Source of the DNA: Theristus sp. LFF4_11
Taxonomy: Eukaryota; Nematoda; Chromadorea; Monhysterida; Xyalidae
Reading direction: 5' to 3'
Assembly: GCA_030248135.1 (NCBI GenBank)
Contig: JASANC010002569.1
Span: 62,001-126,000, forward strand
DNA length: 64,000 bases
Under the pieces are notes generated by a model, which searched no databases, was not told the origin of the DNA, and worked only from the letters and a program-made list of their open reading frames with translations. The position numbers and the translations under genes were made by a program. Shown here in pieces: positions 33,278 to 44,247 of this stretch; position 1 is the first letter of the stretch, and each line of letters starts with the position of its first letter.

Positions 33278-34321
33278 CGAAAAGGGCAAATCTCCATCGA
33301 CGCAGTTGATAAGTTTGATTGCAACATGTATATTTCTGCATTTTCACGCCTCGTATTTCAATTCTCAGAAAAAGCTCGATCTTCCTGGCATGGATGAAAA
33401 TAGGCGATGCTGCTAAAAAGCTCAAACCGCAGTTCTTTTACATAGGGTTGCGGTATAACCAGAAAATGAACTGGTGAAATACGAGCGCCTACGCTGCTGT
33501 CTGTACTCTTGAGAACTTTGCTTCGTGTGTTATTTGGAGTCGCTATTATTTTACCGCTGCTATCGCCTCAAGAAACGGGTTTCTTCTTTCAGTATTCCAT
33601 GTCATCTTTTTGCTTTTTTTTATTTTCAAAAACTACGAAATTTGATTTGATTTTCATCAAAACAAGAAAATAAAAGCATGAACTGTGGAAGCTGAATAAA
33701 TGCACTCTATTACAAAACAACTGAAAAATACGGTATTATTAAATAGAACAGTAAAAACGTTCAAAAGTTTTCAGCAAATGCGTTTCATATTTATGATTCA
33801 ACAGATCAGTCTATTCTGTCAAAAAAAATGTAAAAGAGCAAGCTCATGTGAGTAGTTAAAAGTGCATGGTTACAAACACAAAAAACAAAGAAAACAGCAA
33901 ACTCAACTAATATGACTCAAAAAAATACGTATTTAATCAAAAACACATCAACACGGATGAAAATAGCGGTGTCTTTTGCAGTCAGCATATCGATCAATAC
34001 AGAACTCTGTTCGAAAATAGGACTCGTATTGAGTTTTGGCCTCGATTTTGCAAAAACCGTTTCGACAATTGCAACCGGTTCGACTGAAAAAAAGAGTTTT
34101 TTTTAATTTTTTGTGATTGATTGTTTTTGTTGGTCAAACAAAATTATCTAAATCAAACACATCACCCTAACTTTATCAAAAAACACAAAAAAGTGCAACT
34201 AACCTCCAAGTGACGGGACAACAGTAGAAGACCGACGGTGCATGTGACCGCCCACAGTCGCGGTGCGTGTGACATTGAACTGTGGCGCCTCAAAAGATTT
34301 TTTCAAGATTCAAGCAGAATT
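33278..34321. other. spacer, nothing recognised
   Basis: AT-rich; likely contains the 3' UTR of the membrane protein gene. No ORF, repeat family or RNA gene recognised. Confidence 0.45.
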
Positions 34322-34518
34322 TAAGCCTAAGTCTAAGCCTAAACCTAAACCTAAACCTAAGCCTGAGCCTAAACCTAAGCCTAAGCCTAAACCTAACCAA
34401 AGGCTAAGCCTTCGCCTATACCTAAGCCTAAGCCTAAACCTAAACCTAAACCTATTCCTAAACCTATACCTAAACCTAAGCCTAAACCTAAGCCTAAGCC
34501 TAAGCCTAAGCCTAAGCC
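34322..34518 (+). repeat. telomere-like (GCCTAA/ACCTAA)n interstitial tract
   Basis: About 33 hexamers in tandem, GCCTAA and ACCTAA intermixed, with a few TATTCC or TATACC-type variants. The complement is TTAGGC/TTAGGT. TTAGGC is the known telomere repeat of nematodes such as Ascaris and Caenorhabditis. The mixed, degenerate units argue against a functional chromosome end; an old interstitial telomeric insertion or a simple minisatellite are both possible. Confidence 0.8.
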
Positions 34519-34592
34519 GGAATTCCATGCCGTTTCAAAAAAAATAACCACTAAAACGCGTCAAGTATGGGCGGGCCGCGCACGCACATATA

Positions 34593-35505
34593 CAGGGTGG
34601 GCCAAAAAAAGGTTCCATTTTCAAACTGCTGTCACTGGCTGGTGTTTCAATATTATGAGCTGAAATTTTCAGCATTGATAAAACATGTGATGCCATTTTT
34701 CTGACACAACTTTTATCCAATTTGGTCAGGTAGATTCAGTTTTACAGCACATTGTTTAAAAATTCCCAAATTTTCAAAAAAAACGGATTTTTAACAAAGA
34801 ATTTCACAACGAATCATTGCTCATAGACATCCAAAACATCATCAAGGTTCTCGTCCGGCAGCGGCTGGATTGCATTTTACGCGAAACCGGCGAGTCACTG
34901 CAGAAAAACTTTCAGATTGCTCCCACCAGATAGCACACCAGACCCGTTGTTCTGCTGTCCACTTAACCATGACGAAACTGCAGAAAACTGAAACTGAAAC
35001 ACTGTTTTTATTCAAACCGCAGGAAAACTTTTCAAAAGAAACAAATTAACAGACAGAGCAACACACAAAACAAAAAGTCAACTGAACAATTTTTTCTGTC
35101 GCAGTCGCATGGCTGCTGACTCGAGTCCGTTGTGAAACATCAGAATTTTGCTCGAGCTGCTCAAATGCAATTCAAGTGTGAGACCTTTCCACTCTGAGCG
35201 CATGATTTGAACTATCAATACCCCGGGTATCCAAAAAGACCCATTTGTCACCTTCGCAACAGTTTCAAAATTGAATCACGCATCTTGATACTAATTTTTT
35301 CGTGCACTCATTTCAGTCAATTTGTTGATTTTCGAGCTTTTTAGAAAATCTGCCGCAGTGAGCGCTAGGAATTATATATCGGGAAAAAAATTTTGTCAGT
35401 AAAATGGCATCACATGTTTTCAGTGCTGACAATTTCAGCTCATAATATTGAAACACCAGCCAGTGACAGCAGTTTGAAAATGGAACCTTTTTTTGGCCCA
35501 CCCTG
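34593..35505 (-). mobile_element. mariner-type element with N-terminal transposase remnant, copy 2
   Basis: Same ends and interior as 25310-26230 (CAGGGTGGGCCAAAAAAAGG, 913 bp, TA on both sides), including the minus-strand MVKWTAEQ start at 34970. Small deletions distinguish the copies. Its right end lies ten bases from the 3' end of a Pro-rich exon of the minus-strand gene at 35515-36475. Confidence 0.78.
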
Positions 35506-35514
35506 TACGTGTAC

Positions 35515-36475
35515 CTCCAAGTTGCTGCTGTGCAGCTCGATACGGCGACGCAACGAACGGGTTGCGCGGTGTGGCGCCCGTCTGCTGCTGGTGCGGTACA
35601 AACTGCGGCGGGCTCGGCACGTGATGTGCCCGCCGATGATCGTGGTAGAAGGCGGCTGTGGTGGTGGGTGCGGGCGCGATGTAGACCGTCGGACGAGAGG
35701 GCGGAGGCGGCGGTACGTACGGCCGGGTGGGCGGCGGGTAGTGCGGGTCTGGTGTGTCGACCGCGTGCGAATGCGCGTGACCGTGCTGCACCGCGGGGAT
35801 CCTGAATGCTTCGAACGAAGGATATGACGCTGATTTGAATTCCCGCCTGATCATGAAAAGCGAATAGCTTGAAATCGAGTGATTCAACTTGACAAACTTT
35901 GACTGAAAACTGTCTGAAGTTTGTGTTTTGCTCAGGCGCACACACACCTGCTTTTTCGCGAAATAAAATGGAATGGAATGGAATGGAACACACACTATCG
36001 ATTCCGCTTCATTTGGCACCGAAATAATGATCGGTCAACCTATCCGCATTGCCATATGCGGTCAGCGGTAACCGAAAATGACCGTTAGCGAACCAATTTG
36101 AGCAGACCGTATCGAAAGCAAAATGACAAATTTGAACCGCACCGAAACCGCACCGAAATGTATTGCGACTTTTTTAATCAAACCGAAACCAAACCGTGGC
36201 TCGCCAGGAAAACCGGTATCCCAAAACCTTTCCCCTTTTCAATCGAAACTGCGCTCGACCCAAAAAAACGTGAACCTCGGCAATTCTAGTCAAATTTATG
36301 TTTTTCAATGAAGAACCTGTAATGTTCAATATAAGTATCCTCGGCTATAAAAATTTTCATCAGGAAAATTAGCCCGAAACTTGCTGAAAGTCATGTTGAT
36401 GGTCGAAATGCGTTGGCACTTGCTGCGGCGCAGGAGGCGGATCGAGCGACTGGAACGGTACACCAATGATTCCAG
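35515..36475 (-). CDS. partial Pro/His/Tyr-rich protein, two exons seen
   Basis: Minus-strand exons 36475 to about 36374 (GIIGVPFQSLDPPPAPQQVP...DFQQ) and 35829-35515 (SYPSFEAFRIPAVQHGHAHS ... PYVPPPPPSRPTVYIAPAP ... PPQFVPHQQQTG). Both acceptors are good and enter in phase 1. The donor of the first exon is unclear: the phase-1 choice needs an unusual GC donor (TCGG|gctaat). The second ends at GGAG|gtacac. I found neither a start nor a terminal exon, so the gene is incomplete as read. The mariner-type element begins ten bases past the second donor and may have separated or destroyed the 3' part. The composition suggests a disordered, extracellular or cytoplasmic tail; function unknown. Confidence 0.5.
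35964..35988. repeat. (TGGAA)n short tandem repeat
   Basis: Four consecutive TGGAA units in the intron of the minus-strand Pro-rich gene. Confidence 0.8.
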
Positions 36476-38292
36476 CTGTAAATAAGACAACATTACTTTT
36501 CTTACACTCACTAAATGAGAAAACGAGAAAAAAGTTTGTGAAATGTTGAGATAACAATTTCAATGTTGCCCCAAAAACGACATTTTCTCATGATACTGCA
36601 CGCTCGCTCGATTCAAGCCTTAAATTTCGTATTCTCTCACCACAAATAAAACTGGTTTTCGATATAAGAGTTTGGAGGCTCTAAAGGGTAAATTTGCCGT
36701 TTGCGAACATCTGCAGAAATAAGTCACCGGAGAGGCTAGTTACTAAAAGTGACACAGTTGTATCTGCAGAAAAATTTAAGCAAAAAACTAACTATGAGAA
36801 TTCAGTGGCACCGAAATGAACGAGCGTTGGGCTTTGGCCGAAAAAAGTATGGAACAAAAAACAATGATGTTCAGCCAGCATAACGAGACAAGTTCAGTTG
36901 TTCTTCCAATTGACATTGATTGCATTATTATTGTACGCTGTGTGTTAAGTGTTTATGTTTTGAATTCCAATAAATAATCATTACATTGAACGCTTTTTCC
37001 AAACAAGAAAAACAAACAAACAGAAGAACACTGCGAAAAACGGAGCGCTATGAAATTTATTTAAATTTTCACCATGTGCTTACTGTTTCAAAAAGTCTAA
37101 AATTTTAAGAATATCGATTGGACATACATTACCATGGTCATAATTTATTTCACACCTGTTTCGTTAAAACAAGCGCAATGAATGTCTGATTATTCTGGGC
37201 TATAAATGTTTTTTTTTGGTTTCTTGCTTTTTTACTGTCAAGTGTCAATCTTTCAAATCAGCGGATTTGGTCTTCACTTAAATTGAAATACTGTATTTCG
37301 TCTTGACACGATCTTATGTAAATGTATTTGCTACACTCTACCAGGCAAGATGAAAGATTGTTAAAAGAAACAAGAATTCCGGGCTCAGCGGTAAAAAACA
37401 TCGACTGTAAACGTCATAAACTAATGGTCACATCTTCTTATTTCATTGGTCACCGCACCACCACACAATATTCGTGGGCATTATGTTTTTGAAAACGTGA
37501 ATATTTCAAACCATCCTACTTTTCTTATTAAAGTCCAGTTTCTATTTTGCTTATTCTGATTTTTGATTATTACTTTTGGTCATTTGTTGATGTGTGTCTG
37601 CAGCCATTTTTGCTCGCTTTCACTGCGGATGCTACATATGTGAAAATTGTGTCTGCTTTCAATGATAAAAAAACTATTTTTAGTGTGGACTGTTGATTTT
37701 AAAAGGAGAAATTTCAACATCAGCATTATTATTTGCGTTTTAGCCTTTTATACATGCGCATCTCTGATTTGCACGTCAACGCAATGTCACACTGCTATCT
37801 GAGAAATTTTGAGAAAAATTAGAAAAAATTGTCTGGAAATTGACAAAGTCAGTTCGTAAAACCCATCATTGTTGCAAGCACTGTTTAACAGAAGGTTTGT
37901 AAATCGATTTTGAAATATAATTCACCTGCTTCCTCATCTAATTTTTGTGATTAAAACACAATTTGACATGCATTGTGTTTTTTAAATTTTTGTCAAATGC
38001 CGGATTTCTATTTTTCTAACCCGCATGATTTGTCGTGATGTAACTTTAGCGAAAAAGTCGATTTTTAAATCAGAATTCAAATATCGAAAAACCGGAGTTG
38101 ATTTATTTAATTTTTGATTTGACTCACCGCCACGGAATTTTTGAAAAAGAAAATTTGAATATGGCATTGATTTCATCAGAAAATGCGATGAATCACCGAA
38201 ACTGGTTTGACATCAAATCAAAAGCATCCACACAAGTGCACAACAATAAATAAGCACTCCTCTTTCTTCAAAAAATAAAACTCCAAATAATT
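36476..38292. other. spacer between Pro-rich exons and receptor gene
   Basis: AT-rich. 5' exons of the Pro-rich gene and the receptor's 3' UTR should lie here, but I could not identify further exons, RNA genes or repeats. Confidence 0.4.
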
Positions 38293-41200
38293 TCACAGAT
38301 GCACCGAGTTCGTCTCGGCGTGCAAGCGAAAACTGACGATCGCTGATTGGCTGATGAAGGGTGACACCGAAGGAGCAACAGTAGACGGACAACTGCGGCG
38401 CGAACCCTTTCGCCGAAAGTTCTCCGACGCGGTGAACTTGAGGGCGTTATCGTCCGAAAAGCCGGCTTTCTCAGTCGGGCCGTTCTCCAGAATCACCGGT
38501 GTTTCAGTGATCGACGGTGGTTGGTGGAGTGGTGTCGATGACGGTTGCTGTACGCTGATTGGTCGCATTATCATCGTTCGCGGTTCCCTGTTTGTCGTCG
38601 TCGTCGTCGATTTCCGAGTATTGTGCACGTGCGCCGTCGTTGTCCCGATCGCCTGCAGCGACTCGAGCATCGTACGATGCGTCGTCAGTCCGGCCGAGCT
38701 CGACAGCTTGCACAGTTGCAATCGTCCGGGCCCCGAGTGACACTGCGGCGAGGCGCCGTCGTTGTTCAGGGCGTCCTCGTCGTCGTCGTCGACGTACTCG
38801 ACGGCGTTCTGCAGCTGATGGTTGAGATCTGCACATTGGAAATGATGGCATTGGAGGAAAGGGAACAGTTAATATGTTCCTTTGAACGGTGTTTTGGTGA
38901 AGTGCAAAAAGGGTCGCTACTAAGATTGTGTTTACATGTGTAAAAGGATCAGAGTGAAGTTCGTTTCAGTCGCTCGCAAAAAAAGTTGCCAATGTACGTC
39001 AGCAAGTGCGAAAGACTATTTCTGCAATCATGTCAGCCACTCTATAGTTCTGCTTTTCCTAAAAAAACCTCCCGTTTTCTGTATCCACTGAGTCGCAATT
39101 CCACAGCTGCACACCCTAAACCATATGCCCATGCCAAACGTGAACCAACCACACTCCAACGGTCGATTGTTGTTGCTCCGAGTGAAGGCACGTCTGCGAT
39201 TCATCAGTGGATTCCCATCACCGTGTTTTCCACCGGCGAATCGTTGCGGACAGACGAGCTGCTGCGCCTGCGATCGCATGGCGCTGTTGAACACCAGGTA
39301 AACCTGAAACGTAGATCGTGGTACAGTTGAACTCTGAATTGTAGGGAATCAGCTGATTGGTTGATTGGTGGTCACGTGCATGCATGCTTTCTGTGCGGGC
39401 ATTGCTGTGTAGCGTCGTCTGTCGTTCTGCATTGAAAGCATGCATCTCGTGATCAGCAACCAATCCGCTGATTCCCTATGATTTAGAGTTCGACTGTAGA
39501 AAGCTGTATTCGGAACGCAGATTGAGGCGGCCCAGTCCGGTGCCGATTGTTTCGTGTTCTTTTTTTGTTGGACTGTATTTGCGCTGTGGACTTTATCATT
39601 TTTTTGTATTTTACATCTTTTTCAAAAAAAGGAGACAGGGAAAATCGCGTCGCGGGAACGTTACTTGGGCAACAGAAAAGTCCATCTCAGATCCACTGAC
39701 CGTTGGATTGATGGAATTGTTCACGAGAAACAGCGACGTCACGCCAAAGCCGTACCACCGAGAGGAACCCTCCAAACGGGCCAACCACTGCCACATGACA
39801 ACAGTGACCAGGAACACCTCGAAACGCAAATATTGCAATATGCTCTAGTTATTTTTTCTAGCGAGTTGTGAAGAAATTATTGAACTTGATGAACATTCAA
39901 TTGCACTGACTGAGAACAACAATACGCGGGAAAAACATTTAAGAGGGAATATCAAATAAAACGTCGCTATGCTCACGGAAAATGTTGATATTCCACACGA
40001 AAACGCGACTGTTCTTTTGGTTTTTCAGCACATACCGCTTGAAAGACGGCTCCAGATCCAGAATAAATCAAGCAATTAAACAAGCAAAGAACCAGACAAA
40101 CAATTGACACGGCAGCGAACTGCACGAAAAGTCTGAGCTCCCTTTTCGACACGAACGGTAGGCTGTTTGGGTCGCGTTTCAACGTCAGTGTTCGGCGGAT
40201 CTAAAACAAACGTTTTTTTAATTTTTTACATCAACAAAAGTTATGGGACTTCAAACGAATCAAAATCAAGGGAAAAAAACTTGAATTCAATTTCCAACAA
40301 AAAACACAACCGTCCTCCAGCGCTCTTCGAATTGTTTGATTGAGTCTCGTCTCGTGTCCTTAGATCTCGGATCCATCAGCCGTTTGAATGCGCGATCACG
40401 ATTCTTGTACATCTGTCGGTACCTGAAACAAAATATCTTAGTAAAAACCAGTCGCTGAGAAGATCAGAGCATGCTTTTGTAGGTACACAAGCCTTGCTTG
40501 CACAGTCCCGCTTTGCATTGCAAGCACAATACATGCAATGCTTTTACCCAGCAGGATAACAATAATCACTATCCGCAACACCAATCTGCAGTAAAAACAC
40601 TGAAATGTTTTAACTTCACTTCTACGCTGATGTTCTACTCGGTAAACAAATTCTCAACTAAACTAAAGGCCCATCAGTTAGCAATGCTGACACTCGTCGT
40701 GTGCTGAATTATTCTTTTTTGACGGCCATTGAGAAAAGCAATGGTCCTTTAGCCTGAAAGTCTTCTCTCTAAATACCCCCAATGCTTCACTAGCCATACG
40801 AAAATTGTAAACTGATATTCATTTATAAACTACCGTATATGAAAAGATTACGAATAAATCAGCTTTCCATCTTGACACAACACCCACTTTTGCATCAGTA
40901 TTCTGCTGCGTCTAACGTACCAGACGATTCTACTGTAGCAGACGCACATCACTAGCAAACTGCTGCCGTTGATCATGACGTCCATGTAACTGGAAAACAG
41001 CGTGCGAAACATATCGCTAACAAGGTCGTGGGAAAATCGTATTTGCGTGTAAAAATGTAAAAAAATTGCAATTAAAGTCGTGGGAAAATCGTATTTGCGT
41101 GTAAAAATGTAAAAAAATTGCAATTAAACGTGCGCAGGAATTGTTGTGTCAGAAAGTTTAGTTGATGACATCTGGTCTGGCGTTTCAAAACGCCAACTGG

Positions 41201-42745
41201 TCGACACTAATGCAAACTATTGCAAGGTCAAATGTCTTAATTTTTCAGCAATTAGACTACAACACTGATTTGGCAACATACAATCGAACGCTCCGTTAAA
41301 GAGCATTCATGAAGCAGTATTTAGTGACCTATGTTTTAACACAGCTACGCGTCACTAAATACTGCTTCATGAATGCCGCTTTACGCACTCACGTGAATGC
41401 AACGTGCGCATACGCGTATCGCGCTGCATAGATTCGCCAGTCCCAGATCATGTGACAGCACGGGAACAGGCCGGGCGCGGCGACGACGACGCCCAACAAG
41501 TAGGTCACGAAAATCATCACGGCCGACTGTCGTTTGCCGAACCAATCAGCGTAGCTGGGCAAGATCGTGAGCAAGAGGCGTCCGAATAGTGCACAACGTA
41601 CACGTGCGATTGTATATACAGTCTATCTCGCTAATATATGCAACTAGCTGATTGGTTAGTCATGAGCAATTCTCAGAGCTGGTTGGTGGGTCATGAGCAA
41701 TTATCAGCGCTGATTGGTTGGTCATCACGTCATGTTGCACATATTTTCCAGATGGACTGTGCAGATGGAAAACTCATAACTAGAGGAAAATTGCAACATG
41801 GGCATTTGCCATTGCACGACTGACTTTGAGCGAAGATTTCGCATTGACCTTGTGAAAATTTTCAATGCAAAACTTCCTCCATAGAGAATTAATTCACTGT
41901 CGCTAACTTGAACTCACAGCTTTGGATAACAGATGTTCACATATCGATTCAAAGCCATCAACTGCAGATGTAACACTCCGGTGTACCAGAACGCATTGTA
42001 CACGCTCAGTATCACCGCCGACGCAAAGCCATCATGAGCGAAATAGGTGTCCTGCGTTGAATTGGCGAACCGGAGCATTCGACATTGTAAATCGAAAAAT
42101 GAACTTTTAATTTTTATTTTAGTTTTTATTTTAGTTTTTCACTGAACAGATCCGAAATTGGGCGCGAAATCGGAATTGAATTCGACTCGAAACTTTACAG
42201 TTGGACCCGGATATCAAAATCTGAATTCGAATCTGCATCATTATCATAAGTCAATGAATTCATTGATTTATCTGGTTGAATTGACTTTAAACCTGGATAG
42301 AACGCACTTTCAACTTCAACGACGGAAACAGAAACGCGAACGAGAGCGTCAGCATCGCGGTGTCACAGCCGGACAGCGACAGTATCAGCCAGTAGGTGAC
42401 GGCGAGACGCATCCGCTGGCTGCAAACGATCGTCAATTGAACGAGCAGGTTGCTCACCAGACCGTACAACGCCAAACCACTCCACACAGACAGCACAATC
42501 AACAGTTGATCTTGTTGACTGTTGTACGCGCGAACTGACTGCACGGAACTGACGTTGTTGCTTGCGGTGACGTTCGTACTGATGACTCTGACGACTTCCA
42601 ACAGACGCGGGCGAATGTGCGGCGTTTTCAACGGCCTTGAATATGCTGGAATAATATTCGGTGGAACGCCGTTTGTTATTGTGAAATTCGCGATATTTAG
42701 GCTCGTTGCGATTGCGGAATTCGCGAGTAACCACTGCCATGACAT
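38293..42745 (-). CDS. class A (rhodopsin-like) G-protein-coupled receptor, 632 aa
   Basis: Nine minus-strand exons with agreeing phases: 42745-42308, 42051-41918, 41554-41393, 41016-40921, 40422-40311, 40200-40036, 39844-39701, 39303-39192, 38828-38293. The extracellular N-terminus has NFT, NVT and NVS glycosylation sites. TM1-2 lie in exon 1; TM3 ends LMALNRYVNICYP, so the usual DRY is NRY. TM4 is VMIFVTYLLGVVVAAPGLF; TM5 DVMINGSSLLVMCVCYSRI; a basic third loop (YKNRDRAFKRLMDPRSKDTR) is followed by TM6. TM7 ends NNSINPTVY, an intact NPxxY. The C-terminal tail (about 210 aa) is long and rich in Asp, Ser and Thr. The NRY and overall pattern recall nematode Srx-type chemoreceptors, but ligand and coupling cannot be read. 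A MITE and a 52-bp duplication lie in its introns. Confidence 0.87.
39321..39499. mobile_element. CCAAT-bearing MITE family B, copy 4
   Basis: Ends GTACAGTTGAACTCTGAATT and ATTTAGAGTTCGACTGTAG. Arms contain GGGAATCAGCTGATTGGTTG and CAACCAATCCGCTGATTCCC around a core with GCATGCATGC and TCACGTG. It sits in intron 7 of the receptor, about 18 bases upstream of the last transmembrane exon's start. Confidence 0.7.
41025..41128. repeat. two 52-bp direct tandem copies
   Basis: The unit GTCGTGGGAAAATCGTATTT..AATTGCAATTAAA occurs twice without a visible mismatch at 41025 and 41077. It lies directly before (on the minus strand) the acceptor of receptor exon 4, so the duplication enlarges the branch-point region. 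Confidence 0.85.
41303..41378. mobile_element. palindromic mini-MITE family A, copy 3
   Basis: Arms GCATTCATGAAGCAGTATTT and AAATACTGCTTCATGAATGC are perfect inverted repeats around ATGTTTTAACACAGCTAC. It lies in intron 3 of the receptor gene, immediately after the exon at 41554-41393. The cleanest copy of the family. Confidence 0.8.
41618..41762. mobile_element. CCAAT-bearing MITE family B2, copy 1
   Basis: Starts ACAGTCTATCTCGCTAATAT and ends TTTTCCAGATGGACTGT. Contains three TGATTGGTTAGTCAT / GCTGATTGGTTGGTCAT type units in tandem. A close copy is at 63708-63857. Lies in intron 2 of the receptor. Confidence 0.7.
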
Positions 42746-44247
42746 TTCGTGCGCAGAATTTGCGGTGGCGATCACCTATATGGGACATCATTCAATACAA
42801 AGTGCACAATTGTGATGCTTTGTTGACTGAAATTGCCATATTAGGTCATCTGGACCGTGGTATGGAAAACTGTGTGTGGTGTCACAAAAACTATGTTCAT
42901 AAACCAAAGCAAATGCGGTGTGATATCTACTTGTTTTTAGGTGGATATACTGAACTAAGCTAAATAAACTACAAAGTATAACGTCACATAGTCGAGCGGA
43001 TATCAACGTTTTTCAGGCCATGTAAATTTTCGTTTTTTTTATTCTTGAATAAAGGAACTAAACACGTCGCTGGAAAATGTTTGTGTGTATTTTCATGCTT
43101 ATTAGTGCGATATTCTTCTACATATTTTGCGAACATAGTAATGTACCGTAAAATATTGCTTCTCCAAAACAACTTTTTCTGTTCCAATCTTTTGTTTAAG
43201 AAACGATTGTGTTTCTGTGGTCGTTATGGTTGTTTCGATATAACATCAGCATAGGTTTTTCGAAGTTCAACTCAAGTTTTCTGGACTCAAAACTGGATCC
43301 TTAAAAAAAAATAGGTGCGTTTCGAAGAATTTTACTGGGGGGGGGGGTTATAGCGTTTCTTCGTTCAAAAACCGTAGCGCATCAGTGAGGGTCCCAACAT
43401 GAAAGCGGGTTTACGGTATCAGGTTTTCCATTCGTGGTTTGAAAATACGAGACGGGCGCAAACAGTTTTATATGATGTGGCATATTTCCGGCTAAATTTC
43501 CAGTCCGCATCTTTTCTTTTTGTCCGGATCATCTATCGTCGTCCTTCATTTTTGTTTATTTTTAGAAGAAGAATATTTCTGCATGTCGTGTGTTGTGTGT
43601 GCCTTTTAGATTAGCATATGTACAACGTATACAACCTTTTTTCTTTCTGGAAAACTAAAGAAAGTCATTTTTAGCGCATTTCTGCAAAATTAAATTAGCA
43701 CCGGTGCAGCGAGAGAAAAGTAAACAGTTGTCCTGCCAGGCTTGGGATGTGTCTGTATAATTCAAGTTGAAAGTTACTTTCTACAAAATCATGTACGGCA
43801 CAAGCTGGTTGGTTTGCAAGTCAAGCTTTGCATTTCACATCGTCGACAACTGGACAACTGGAAGGCTTGTAATCAAATTCTTGGTTAATTGCGGTTTTTT
43901 GTTGGGCGCAGTGTTTGAACTTTGGTTGTTATCACTAATGACTGCGAGCACAACTTGTTGGTACATGTAGCTCGTATGGTGGTTCTTCAACGCACAAACA
44001 TGTCCGGTAAATCAGATTTGAATTGATGTTTTGGGTTTCTCGCAAAAAGGGACAAAAATTCTGGGTCGATGGGTGGGCGGTTTGCGCAACACAAACGCAA
44101 TCATTCGGGATGAGACTTTGAATGCAAAGATATGAAAACTCAGAATTGACAAACAGAGAATCAGAAAAGTAGGAAGAAACGTGTTTCACAAGCTCAAACA
44201 GAATTCAGTTGTTGCAAAAACCAAACGAAATATTGAGACCAAAAACA
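42746..44247. promoter_or_regulatory. divergent spacer between receptor (-) and unknown-domain gene (+)
   Basis: The two neighbouring genes are transcribed away from this 1.5-kb spacer, so it should contain both promoters. I see no clear TATA or initiator, no repeat family and no ORF of coding character. A run of nine G lies at about 43338. Confidence 0.4.

Noticed and set aside
34263..34547. Lys-Pro repeat ORF and its antisense Arg-Leu ORF
   Set aside because: Both are direct translations of the telomere-like hexamer tract.
35313..35993. 226-codon minus-strand ORF through the mariner-type element
   Set aside because: It is an alternative frame of the Pro-rich exon running on into transposon sequence; the true exon frame is the neighbouring one.
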